Under the pieces are notes generated by a model that was given only the letters and a program-made list of their open reading frames with translations, made no database searches and was not told the origin of the DNA. A program made the position numbers and the translations under genes. A DNA stretch of 9,365 nucleotides from an uncultured Lachnospiraceae bacterium (GTDB lineage: Bacteria; Bacillota; Clostridia; Lachnospirales; Lachnospiraceae), in contig CACZNY010000321.1 in assembly GCA_902782655.1 (NCBI GenBank), forward strand, positions 1 to 9,365, given 5' to 3'. Each line of letters begins with the position of its first letter. Positions within the stretch are counted from its first letter, which is position 1. This document shows positions 1 to 8,473 of this stretch, piece after piece.

Positions 1-1
1 C

Positions 2-88
2 CGCATTCTGCGGGACACGCCGACCGGCAAGCCGGCCGCCTGGTCAAATACGGATATTGAATTTCCGATGAAATTCAATATCCTATGA
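2..88 (+). CDS. 3' end of an unidentified gene (partial, 28 codons plus stop)
   Basis: The frame beginning at base 2 is open from the window edge to a TGA at 86-88. It reads RILRDTPTGKPAAW near its start and ends FPMKFNIL. Nearly every third base in the first 14 codons is G or C, which the other two frames do not match, so this is the most gene-like reading. The other forward frames stop at bases 60 and 71. I do not recognise the family from so short a C-terminus. The last codons overlap the perfect inverted repeat at 52-83. It could equally be non-coding; more upstream sequence would decide. Confidence 0.35.
   Translation, partial: RILRDTPTGKPAAWSNTDIEFPMKFNIL
52..83. repeat. Perfect 13-bp inverted repeat with 6-base loop
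   Basis: GGATATTGAATTT (52-64) and AAATTCAATATCC (71-83) are exact reverse complements separated by CCGATG. The AT-rich stem would fold in RNA or could be a two-fold operator. No T-run follows on the + strand, so it is not a standard intrinsic terminator for the upstream gene. It lies 37 bp before the methyltransferase start, a place suited to a regulatory site or transcript 3'-end structure. Its role is unknown. Confidence 0.8.
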
Positions 89-120
89 TAACCTGCATTT
101 TGTCAGGGGGGACAGGATAA

Positions 121-993
121 ATGATAATATCGGATAAATGGAAAGACTATGAGGTGATAGACACATCCTGCGGTGAAAAACTGGAACGATGGGGGAGTTA
201 TCTGCTCATTAGACCTGATCCGCAGGTGATCTGGGATACCGCGCAAAAGGATAAACGCTGGCGTACTCCTAATGGTCACTATTACAGAAGTGACAGGGGA
301 GGCGGACATTGGGAGTTTTCAGATCTGCCGGAGGAATGGCAGATATCATATGGGAGCCTGAAATTCAACCTGAAGCCCTTTTCTTTTAAGCATACAGGAC
401 TTTTTCCGGAGCAGGCTGCAAACTGGGATTACGCATCGGACATAATAAAAAAGAGAAAAACGGAGGGCAGAGGCACAGAGGTTCTGAATCTTTTTGCCTA
501 TACCGGCGGGGCAACGGTCTCGGCTGCTGCAGCGGGAGCTCATGTGACGCATGTGGATGCATCAAAGGGTATGACAGGCTGGGCAAAGGAAAATGCAGCA
601 GCATCTGGTCTTCCGCATGAGAGCTGCAGGTGGATAGTTGAGGACTGCCGCAGATTTGTCGAAAGGGAGATAAGACGCGGTAATAAGTATGATGCGATAA
701 TCCTGGACCCTCCTTCTTACGGCAGGGGACCGAAGGGGGAGATATGGAAGATGGAAGGGGATATTTTTCATTTTCTGAGAACAATATCGGATCTGTTATC
801 TGACGATCCGGCTTTTGTGATACTGAACTCATATACAACGGGACTGCAGAGTTCAGTTCTCTCTTACATGATGGATCTTCTTCTTGTAAAAAGATACGGA
901 GGCAGGGTGGATGCAGATGAAGTAGGTCTTCCGGTCACGGAAAGCGGTCTGATTTTACCCTGCGGGGCTACAGGACGATGGTTCAAAAACTGA
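121..993 (+). CDS. Class I SAM-dependent RNA methyltransferase, RlmI/RlmK-like
   Basis: The product is a 290-residue Rossmann-fold methyltransferase resembling the catalytic part of the RlmI/RlmK 23S rRNA methyltransferases (COG1092-type). Residues 1-115 form the N-terminal part, with the family-like stretch FKHTGLFPEQAANWD at 89-103. The SAM-binding motif I is LNLFAYTGG at 122-130, the acidic residue that would hold the SAM ribose is D146 in HVDAS, and the catalytic-type motif IV is DPPSYGRG at 196-203. No PUA domain precedes it, unlike E. coli RlmI. The ATG at 121 follows an AGGGGGG ribosome site at 105-111 with 9-base spacing. hypE starts 41 bp after the stop, so the two are probably co-transcribed. 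The exact rRNA target cannot be read from sequence; the fold and general activity are secure. Confidence 0.88.
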   Translation: MIISDKWKDYEVIDTSCGEKLERWGSYLLIRPDPQVIWDTAQKDKRWRTPNGHYYRSDRGGGHWEFSDLPEEWQISYGSLKFNLKPFSFKHTGLFPEQAANWDYASDIIKKRKTEGRGTEVLNLFAYTGGATVSAAAAGAHVTHVDASKGMTGWAKENAAASGLPHESCRWIVEDCRRFVEREIRRGNKYDAIILDPPSYGRGPKGEIWKMEGDIFHFLRTISDLLSDDPAFVILNSYTTGLQSSVLSYMMDLLLVKRYGGRVDADEVGLPVTESGLILPCGATGRWFKN

Positions 994-1034
994 TCACCTC
1001 AGATCAGGAAAACGGGAGAGCGGGGGGATGATGT

Positions 1035-2033
1035 ATGGACAGGATCGGTAAAGCACATGGCGCTGGAGGCTGCGCTTCCTCAAATCTGATTGATGAGGTA
1101 TTTAAAGACAGATTCTCGAACAAATACCTGAATGAGCTTTCTGACTCGGCTGTCGTCCCCGGAACGGGCAGGCTTTCGCTGACTACTGATTCCTATGTGG
1201 TAAGACCGATCTTCTTTCCCGGAGGGGATATAGGACGGCTTGCGGTGTGCGGTACTGTTAATGATCTGCTTATGAGCGGGGCGAGGCCGTTATATCTGAC
1301 GGCGGGGTTCATACTTGAAGAGGGGCTTGCCATTGATGAGCTCTGCCGGGTGGCGGACTCCATGGCGGGTACCGCCAAAGAAGCCGGCGTACTTATAGTA
1401 ACCGGTGATACTAAGGTGATCGAGCCATTGGATCCGGGTGAGCCCGGACTTATTATAAATACTGCAGGTATAGGATTTCTTAATGAGGATACGTATATTT
1501 CTCCCTCGAGGATATGTCAGGGGGATGCTGTGATCCTGTCGGGAAACCTCGGAGATCATCATGCCGCGATACTGAGCAGCCGAATTTCAGTAAAAAATCA
1601 TATCTTATCCGACAATGCTCCGCTTAGTGAGATGATGAAAGGACTTGCAGAGTCCGGGATTGAGATTCATGCCATGAGGGATGTTACGAGAGGAGGCCTC
1701 GCCACCATATTGAATGAGATGGCGTCGGGATCCGGAAAACATATCATAATAGAAGAAACGGCTGTTCCGGTTTCTGCAGAGGTGGCAGAGTTCAGTAAGC
1801 TTCTGGGGCTTGATCCTTTGTATATGGGGAATGAGGGTAAGTGCGTTATCGTTCTTCCGCAGGAGGCAGCAGATCAGGCTATTGATATAATGAGGAGCTC
1901 AAGGTACGGAGAAAATGCATGCAGGATCGGTATGGTTGGCAGCGGTACAGGCTGTGTTACGGTTTTGACCTCCATCGGCGGAGAGAAGACAGTCAATCCT
2001 CTCTACGGTGAAGGCCTTCCAAGGATTTGCTGA
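1035..2033 (+). CDS. hypE: HypE, [NiFe]-hydrogenase maturation protein (carbamoyl dehydratase)
   Basis: HypE takes a carbamoyl group from HypF on its C-terminal cysteine and dehydrates it with ATP to a thiocyanate, the source of the CN ligands of the [NiFe] centre. The 332-residue protein is of usual length. It shows the N-terminal AHGAGG (7-12), LTTDSYVVRPIFFPGGDIG (49-67), GTVNDLLMSGARPLYLTAGFI (73-93), IVTGDTKV (121-128) and RDVTRGGLATILNE (215-228) of the PurM/AIR-synthase-like fold, and ends in PRIC, so the reactive Cys332 is present. The ATG at 1035 follows a G-rich ribosome site at about 1022-1027. Two other ATGs at 1028 and 1031 are out of frame. A short 6-bp hairpin (990-1007) lies between the methyltransferase stop and this gene. 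No hypA, B, C, D or F is in the window, so its partners must be elsewhere. Confidence 0.93.
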   Translation: MDRIGKAHGAGGCASSNLIDEVFKDRFSNKYLNELSDSAVVPGTGRLSLTTDSYVVRPIFFPGGDIGRLAVCGTVNDLLMSGARPLYLTAGFILEEGLAIDELCRVADSMAGTAKEAGVLIVTGDTKVIEPLDPGEPGLIINTAGIGFLNEDTYISPSRICQGDAVILSGNLGDHHAAILSSRISVKNHILSDNAPLSEMMKGLAESGIEIHAMRDVTRGGLATILNEMASGSGKHIIIEETAVPVSAEVAEFSKLLGLDPLYMGNEGKCVIVLPQEAADQAIDIMRSSRYGENACRIGMVGSGTGCVTVLTSIGGEKTVNPLYGEGLPRIC

Positions 2034-2040
2034 TCGAAAA

Positions 2041-2128
2041 TAATCCCATATAATACCCGGAAGGACTATTTTGCCACTGTTTTTACGAATCGCTGGGTGT
2101 GGCGATGACACTTGCCGAGTAATCCCAT
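2041..2128. repeat. Pair of 9-bp direct repeats in the hypE-hrcA gap
   Basis: TAATCCCAT occurs at 2041-2049 and again at 2120-2128, 79 bp apart, both upstream of the hrcA promoter. Between them is a weak 5-bp stem (ATCGC 2089-2093 with GCGAT 2102-2106). There is no clear intrinsic terminator for hypE in 2034-2150. The repeats may be chance, or a paired binding site. Confidence 0.3.
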
Positions 2129-2151
2129 TTGTGAAAAAATCATGTTTTGTG

Positions 2152-2180
2152 TTGACAATCGGCACGGGGGGTGGTAGATT
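2152..2180 (+). promoter_or_regulatory. Probable sigma-A promoter of the hrcA-grpE-dnaK operon
   Basis: A perfect -35 box TTGACA (2152-2157) is followed after 17 bases by TAGATT (2175-2180), which matches the -10 consensus at four of six bases and has an extended TG motif at 2172-2173. An A/T-rich stretch just upstream (about 2131-2150) could act as an UP element. The predicted start near 2187 would put CIRCE at the very 5' end of the transcript, the usual arrangement for HrcA-controlled operons. Confidence 0.7.
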
Positions 2181-2192
2181 ATGTTTTGATGA

Positions 2193-2219
2193 TTAGCACT
2201 CGTTTGGGTTGAGTGCTAA
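2193..2219. promoter_or_regulatory. CIRCE operator (HrcA binding site)
   Basis: TTAGCACTC (2193-2201), a 9-base spacer, and GAGTGCTAA (2211-2219) form an exact match to the CIRCE consensus. HrcA binds this inverted repeat and represses the operon. After heat shock, HrcA folding depends on GroEL and repression is lifted. It sits a few bases after the predicted transcription start and 28 bp before the hrcA ATG. It is the only copy in the window. Confidence 0.98.
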
Positions 2220-2235
2220 CGAAGGAAGGGCCGGC

Positions 2236-2242
2236 AAGGAGG
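2236..2242 (+). promoter_or_regulatory. Ribosome binding site fixing the hrcA start
   Basis: AAGGAGG lies 5 bases before the ATG at 2248. An in-frame TTG at 2209 would place the start inside CIRCE with no ribosome site before it, so 2248 is preferred. Confidence 0.85.
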
Positions 2243-2247
2243 AGCTG

Positions 2248-3306
2248 ATGGCTAAGGAAGCACCGCTTATTGCAGAGCTGGATGAAAGAAAAGTAAAAAT
2301 ATTGATCGCAGTCATCCGGAATTATCTTGAGACCGGGGAACCGGTCGGGAGCCGGACAATATCAAAATATACTGATCTGAAGCTTTCGAGCGCTACTATC
2401 AGGAATGAAATGTCGGATCTGGAGGAGATGGGATATATTTTTCAGCCTCATACCAGCAGCGGAAGGATACCGACAGACAAGGGCTACAGGTTTTACGTTG
2501 ATAATCTCATGAGTGAGAAAGAACGTGAGATCCAGGAAAAGGAAGAACTGATAATAGAAAAAACCGATAAGCTGGAGGCTGTGCTTAAGCAGGCGGCGAA
2601 GCTTTTGGCGGCGAATACCAACTATACCGCTCTTGTAAGCTCTCCCGAGACCCACCGAAACAAGCTGAAATTCCTTCAGCTTTCGAAGGTTGAAAAGGAT
2701 ACACTGCTTGCCGTAATAGTGGTGGAGGGCAATATCATCAAGAACAAGATGATAAATACGGAAGAGGAGATAGACGAGGATACAATATTAAAGCTTAATC
2801 TCCTGCTGAATACACATTTGAACGGTCTGTCTCTCGAGGAGATAAATCTTGGACTTATTACCCTGCTGAAGGAGAGAGCCGGTATCCATACCGAGATCGT
2901 GAGCTCGGTGATTGATGCGGTAGCGGAGGCGATAAGAGCTGATGAGGATCTGGAAATATATACTTCAGGAGCTACGAATATGTTTAAGTATCCGGAACTT
3001 ATGGATTCCGGAAAGGCTACTGATATAATAAACACCTTCGAAAACAGAGAGGAGCTTGAAAAGATCGTAAATGCATCTCTTGCCGAGAACAATGCCGGAA
3101 AAAATGAAATGCAGGTCTATATTGGAAAAGAGGTGGCGAGTCCGGCAATGCAGGATTGCTCGGTAGTGACCGCAACATATGACCTGGGCGAAGGAATGAG
3201 AGGGACGATCGGAATAGTAGGACCGAAAAGAATGGATTATGAAAAGGCCATGGGGACAATGCAGAGCCTTATGAACCAGCTGGATGAAATATATAAAAAA
3301 AAGTAG
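2248..3306 (+). CDS. hrcA: HrcA, heat-inducible transcription repressor
   Basis: HrcA is the dimeric repressor of class I heat-shock genes and acts at CIRCE. The chosen start gives 352 residues, normal for the family. The N-terminal winged helix-turn-helix covers about residues 10-85, with LDERKVKILIAVIRNYLETGEPVGS and SSATIRNEMSDLEEMGYI followed by the very conserved TSSGRIPTDKGYRFYVD (69-85). The rest is the GAF-like and insertion domain, ending in a family-typical segment with GTIGIVGPKRMDYEKAM. It is the first gene after a perfect CIRCE, so it represses itself along with grpE and dnaK. The stop is 15 bp before the grpE start. No odd features. Confidence 0.97.
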   Translation: MAKEAPLIAELDERKVKILIAVIRNYLETGEPVGSRTISKYTDLKLSSATIRNEMSDLEEMGYIFQPHTSSGRIPTDKGYRFYVDNLMSEKEREIQEKEELIIEKTDKLEAVLKQAAKLLAANTNYTALVSSPETHRNKLKFLQLSKVEKDTLLAVIVVEGNIIKNKMINTEEEIDEDTILKLNLLLNTHLNGLSLEEINLGLITLLKERAGIHTEIVSSVIDAVAEAIRADEDLEIYTSGATNMFKYPELMDSGKATDIINTFENREELEKIVNASLAENNAGKNEMQVYIGKEVASPAMQDCSVVTATYDLGEGMRGTIGIVGPKRMDYEKAMGTMQSLMNQLDEIYKKK

Positions 3307-3307
3307 C

Positions 3308-3312
3308 GGAGG
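3308..3312 (+). promoter_or_regulatory. Ribosome binding site for the grpE TTG start
   Basis: GGAGG starts one base after the hrcA stop codon and lies 9 bases before the TTG at 3322. An ATG at 3315 is only 2 bases from it and is out of frame, opening a six-codon frame that ends at 3335. Confidence 0.65.
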
Positions 3313-3321
3313 ATATGGATC

Positions 3322-5855
<2,534 letters not shown>

Positions 5856-5885
5856 TTATTGCATCTGTGATTGACAAGACTATAA

Positions 5886-5910
5886 GGCGGGATGCGAAAG
5901 GCGTCCTGTC
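5886..5910 (+). other. RNA hairpin 1 downstream of dnaK
   Basis: GGCGGGATGC (5886-5895) can pair with GCGTCCTGTC (5901-5910) over 10 bp, three of them G-U, around a GAAAG loop. The six inner pairs are the firmest. It starts 30 bases after the dnaK stop and abuts the C/G hairpin that follows. It may protect the dnaK mRNA 3' end or form part of a compound terminator. Confidence 0.5.
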
Positions 5911-5928
5911 CCCCCTTTTGGGGGTTTT
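5911..5928 (+). terminator. Terminator-like C5-T4-G5 hairpin with short T-run
   Basis: CCCCC (5911-5915), TTTT loop, GGGGG (5920-5924), then TTTT (5925-5928). This has the form of an intrinsic terminator after dnaK, but the stem is only 5 bp and the T-run only four bases before a G. Partial termination with read-through into dnaJ is therefore the likely result, lowering dnaJ relative to dnaK. Confidence 0.5.
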
Positions 5929-5956
5929 GACACATGCTTTCAGGGCATGTGTCAAA
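5926..5956. repeat. Perfect 12-bp inverted repeat, hairpin 3
   Basis: TTTGACACATGC (5926-5937) and GCATGTGTCAAA (5945-5956) are exact reverse complements around a 7-base loop. No T-run follows, so it is not a standard terminator. It shares its first bases with the T-run of the preceding hairpin, so the two may compete or stack. It could be an RNA stability element, a processing site between dnaK and dnaJ, or a dimer-binding operator. Confidence 0.75.
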
Positions 5957-5995
5957 GCCTGTTTATTGTGACTTTATAACTTGAGTTTGGAGTGT

Positions 5996-6047
5996 GATAC
6001 CGTTCGAGACGTAGTTGCACACAGGGGTGTCTTTGCGCCGCGGTATC
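5996..6047 (+). other. Possible long-range RNA stem in the dnaJ leader
   Basis: GATACCG (5996-6002) and CGGTATC (6041-6047) are exact reverse complements 38 bases apart. Inside, AGAC (6007-6010) can pair with GTCT (6029-6032), or ACAC with GTGT (6027-6030), two mutually exclusive inner stems. This could be a folded leader element of dnaJ. It matches no riboswitch I recognise. The -10-like TATAAC at 5975-5980 just upstream has no good -35 partner. Confidence 0.3.
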
Positions 6048-6090
6048 TGCATCCAATCGGAATTTGTCAGATATAAAACTGCGTTTTATA

Positions 6091-6096
6091 GAGGAG
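6091..6096 (+). promoter_or_regulatory. Ribosome binding site fixing the dnaJ start
   Basis: GAGGAG lies 9 bases before ATG 6106. The upstream in-frame TTG at 6064 has no ribosome site and would add 14 residues before the J domain that the family does not have. Confidence 0.8.
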
Positions 6097-6105
6097 AATT
6101 CAATA

Positions 6106-7278
6106 ATGGCAGAGCAGAAAAGAGACTACTATGAGGTGCTCGGAGTCGATAAGGGAGCAGACGAAGAGACATTAAAAAAAGCATACAGGAAGCTGGCAAA
6201 GAAGTACCATCCTGATGCCAACCCCGGAGATAAGACGGCAGAAGCCAAGTTTAAAGAGGCCTCCGAGGCATATGCCATCCTGTCGGACCCGGATAAACGC
6301 AGACAGTACGATCAGTTTGGCCATGCAGCCTTTGACGGACCCGGAGGAACGGGAGGCTATGGCGGATTCGGTGATTTCAGCTCCATGGATTTCACGGATA
6401 TGTTTGGTGATATATTCGGAGACCTCTTTGGAGGCAGGAGCAGAGCGAACCGAACGGGACCCAGAAAGGGAGCGAACCTTCGGACAGCAGTACGGATCAC
6501 CTTTGAAGAGGCTGTGTTCGGCTGTGAAAAAGAGATAGAGCTTACACTTAAGGATGAATGCCCCAAATGCAAGGGAACAGGCTGTAAGCCCGGAACCAGT
6601 AAGGTGTCCTGTACAAAATGCGGCGGAAAAGGTCAGATTGTATTTACACAGCAATCTCTTTTCGGTACGGTACAGAATGTTCAGACCTGTCCGGACTGTC
6701 ATGGTACGGGACAGATGATAAAGGATAAATGTCCGGATTGCTACGGTACGGGGTATATTGCATCAAAGAAGAAGATACAGGTTTCCATCCCGGCGGGGAT
6801 AGATAACGGACAGGCTGTCCGGATAAGGGATAAGGGAGAGCCCGGCAGCAACGGCGGGCCCCGGGGTGATCTGCTCGTAGAGGTTGATGTTTCCCGACAT
6901 CCCATATTCCAGAGACGGGATATGGATATATATTCTACTGCTCCTATTTCTTATGCACAGGCGGCTCTCGGCGGTGATGTGATGATAGATACTGTTGACG
7001 GAAAGGTGGTATACAGTGTTAAGCCCGGGACTCAGACGGATACAAGGGTGAGATTAAAGGGCAAGGGCGTGCCGTCGCTTCGTAACGCAAATACCCGGGG
7101 CGACCAGTATGTGACCTTGATAGTACAGGTTCCTACAGGGCTTAATAATCAGGCCAAGGAGCTGCTTAAGCAGTTTGATTCCGCAACCGGTGATTCCCTG
7201 AATTACGTGGCGCGTCATGAAAAGGATGCTGCGAAGGAAAACGCAAAGGGTAAGAAGAAAAAAGGAATGTTTAAGTAA
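6106..7278 (+). CDS. dnaJ: DnaJ, Hsp40 co-chaperone
   Basis: DnaJ delivers unfolded proteins to DnaK and stimulates its ATPase. The ATG at 6106 gives 390 residues beginning [14 protein letters not shown], the usual start of the J domain (about 6-71), with the essential HPD at 35-37. A Gly/Phe-rich region follows (72-112). The zinc-binding domain has all four CxxCxGxG repeats at 152-159, 169-176, 195-202 and 209-216, so it is a full type I DnaJ. The C-terminal substrate and dimer domains end in a lysine-rich tail GKKKKGMFK. It lies 250 bp from dnaK, behind several hairpins and without its own CIRCE, so its expression may be partly uncoupled from dnaK. thiI starts 1 bp after the stop. Confidence 0.98.
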   Translation: MAEQKRDYYEVLGVDKGADEETLKKAYRKLAKKYHPDANPGDKTAEAKFKEASEAYAILSDPDKRRQYDQFGHAAFDGPGGTGGYGGFGDFSSMDFTDMFGDIFGDLFGGRSRANRTGPRKGANLRTAVRITFEEAVFGCEKEIELTLKDECPKCKGTGCKPGTSKVSCTKCGGKGQIVFTQQSLFGTVQNVQTCPDCHGTGQMIKDKCPDCYGTGYIASKKKIQVSIPAGIDNGQAVRIRDKGEPGSNGGPRGDLLVEVDVSRHPIFQRRDMDIYSTAPISYAQAALGGDVMIDTVDGKVVYSVKPGTQTDTRVRLKGKGVPSLRNANTRGDQYVTLIVQVPTGLNNQAKELLKQFDSATGDSLNYVARHEKDAAKENAKGKKKKGMFK

Positions 7279-7279
7279 A

Positions 7280-8473
7280 ATGTTCAGATCGTTCCTTATA
7301 AAATACGGCGAGATAGGTGTGAAGGGCAAAAACCGGCATTTGTTTGAGGATGCCCTTATGAGGCAGATCAAATATGGGCTGAAACGGGCGGAGGGTGAGT
7401 TTGCCGTCACAAAAGATAAGGGAGGCCGCATATTTGTCGAGGTGAAAAGCGACAGCTATGACTACGACGCAGTGACAGATGCGCTGCGTCATGTTTTTGG
7501 AGTCATAGCTTTTTGCCCTGTGGTTCATGTGGAGGATATCAGCATAGACAGCCTCAGGAAAGAGATAGTCGATTACGTGGAACACGTCTTTGAGGACAGA
7601 CATTTTTCCTTTAAGATAAATACCAGACGTGCCAATAAATCCTATCCAATGACCTCAATGGAGGTAGATGCCGCTCTTGGTGAGGCCGTACTTACTGCTT
7701 TTCCGGAAACGAAAGTGGATGTACATGATCCCGAGGTGGATATCAGAGTCGAGATACGTGATATCGTCCATATCTATTCGCGGGAAATAGCCGGAGCGGG
7801 AGGCATGCCCATAGGCACGAACGGAAAGACCATGCTTCTTTTGTCAGGGGGGATTGATTCGCCGGTGGCAGGGTACATGACGGCAAAGAGGGGCGTCATA
7901 ATGGATGCTGTATATTTTCATGCGCCTCCGTACACTTCGGACAGGGCAAAGCAGAAGGTGATAGATCTCGCCAGGAGGCTGTCCGATTATTCCGGACCGG
8001 TTTACCTTCATATAGTCAATTTTACGGATATCCAGCTTGCAATATATGACAGGTGCCCGCACGACGAGCTTACTATCATTATGCGGAGGTATATGATGCG
8101 CATAGCAGAGCATCTGGCGTCCGAGAATGATTGCCTTGGGCTGGTCACGGGCGAGTCTATAGGACAGGTAGCCTCCCAGACACTTCAGTCGCTTTATGTG
8201 ACGGATTCTGCGGTAGAGTCGATGCCCGTATACAGACCGTTAATAGGGATGGATAAACAGGAGATAGTGGATATGTCCGAAAAGATCGGAACGTATGAAA
8301 CTTCTATCCTGCCCTATGAGGACTGCTGCACGATATTTGTAGCAAAACATCCTGTTACGAAGCCGCGCAGGGATATAATAGAACGATCAGAGAGAAAGCT
8401 GGATGATGTGATAGATGGACTTTTGCAGGAGGCCTATGCGACAGAAGAGCTCGTCATCGTCGGAAAGCGTTGA
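7280..8473 (+). CDS. thiI: ThiI, tRNA 4-thiouridine synthase / thiamine sulfurtransferase
   Basis: ThiI adenylates U8 of tRNA and transfers sulfur to make 4-thiouridine; in some bacteria it also feeds sulfur to the thiazole of thiamine. The 397-residue product begins FRSFLIKYGEIGVKGKNRHLFE, the normal N-terminus. It has the N-terminal ferredoxin-like and THUMP domains (about 1-170) and the PP-loop ATP site LLLSGGIDSPVAGY (186-199). A family-typical PYEDCCTIFVAKHP lies at 345-358, with cysteines at 349-350 in the region of the catalytic disulfide cysteine of E. coli ThiI. The C-terminal rhodanese domain is absent, as in Bacillus-type ThiI, so another protein such as a dedicated cysteine desulfurase must supply sulfur; none is visible here. 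The ATG at 7280 is one base after the dnaJ stop, and the nearest ribosome site (AAGGA, 7262-7266) is rather distant, suggesting translational coupling to dnaJ. An upstream in-frame start at 7217 would add a basic, unrelated 21 residues. Confidence 0.96.
   Translation: MFRSFLIKYGEIGVKGKNRHLFEDALMRQIKYGLKRAEGEFAVTKDKGGRIFVEVKSDSYDYDAVTDALRHVFGVIAFCPVVHVEDISIDSLRKEIVDYVEHVFEDRHFSFKINTRRANKSYPMTSMEVDAALGEAVLTAFPETKVDVHDPEVDIRVEIRDIVHIYSREIAGAGGMPIGTNGKTMLLLSGGIDSPVAGYMTAKRGVIMDAVYFHAPPYTSDRAKQKVIDLARRLSDYSGPVYLHIVNFTDIQLAIYDRCPHDELTIIMRRYMMRIAEHLASENDCLGLVTGESIGQVASQTLQSLYVTDSAVESMPVYRPLIGMDKQEIVDMSEKIGTYETSILPYEDCCTIFVAKHPVTKPRRDIIERSERKLDDVIDGLLQEAYATEELVIVGKR
8427..8432 (+). promoter_or_regulatory. 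Ribosome binding site inside the thiI 3' end
   Basis: AGGAGG lies 3 bases before the ATG at 8436. The spacing is short, but the match is perfect and no better start follows in this frame before the first membrane segment. An alternative ATG at 8415 has no good ribosome site; the frame is closed upstream by TGA at 8409-8411. Confidence 0.55.

Noticed and set aside
100..128. TTGTCA, 17-base spacer, GATAAT as a promoter at the methyltransferase start
   Set aside because: The -10 box lies within the first codons, so the transcript would start inside the coding region. The TATGAT at 84-89 lacks a -35 partner.
386..838. 150-codon open frame on the minus strand
   Set aside because: It mirrors the methyltransferase, whose motifs on the + strand are clear; its Pro/Ser/Cys-rich product resembles no protein family.
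2209..2247. Longer hrcA reading starting at TTG 2209
   Set aside because: The TTG lies inside the CIRCE operator with no ribosome site before it, while ATG 2248 has AAGGAGG at ideal spacing.
6064..6092. TTGTCA, 17-base spacer, TATAGA as a dnaJ promoter
   Set aside because: Boxes and spacing look good, but transcription would begin near base 6099, after the ribosome site and about 6 bases before the ATG. Only leaderless translation would fit.
6215..6538. 107-codon + strand frame inside dnaJ
   Set aside because: It lies wholly within the J and G/F regions of dnaJ in another frame and shows no recognisable domain.
7217..7279. Upstream start for thiI at 7217
   Set aside because: It would add a basic stretch that is the out-of-frame reading of the DnaJ tail; the family N-terminus begins at ATG 7280.
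7839..7853. 15-base sequence TTTTGTCAGGGGGGA, identical to bases 98-112
   Set aside because: One copy is the leader and ribosome site of the methyltransferase, the other encodes the ThiI PP-loop (LSGG). With no shared context this is best explained as chance.
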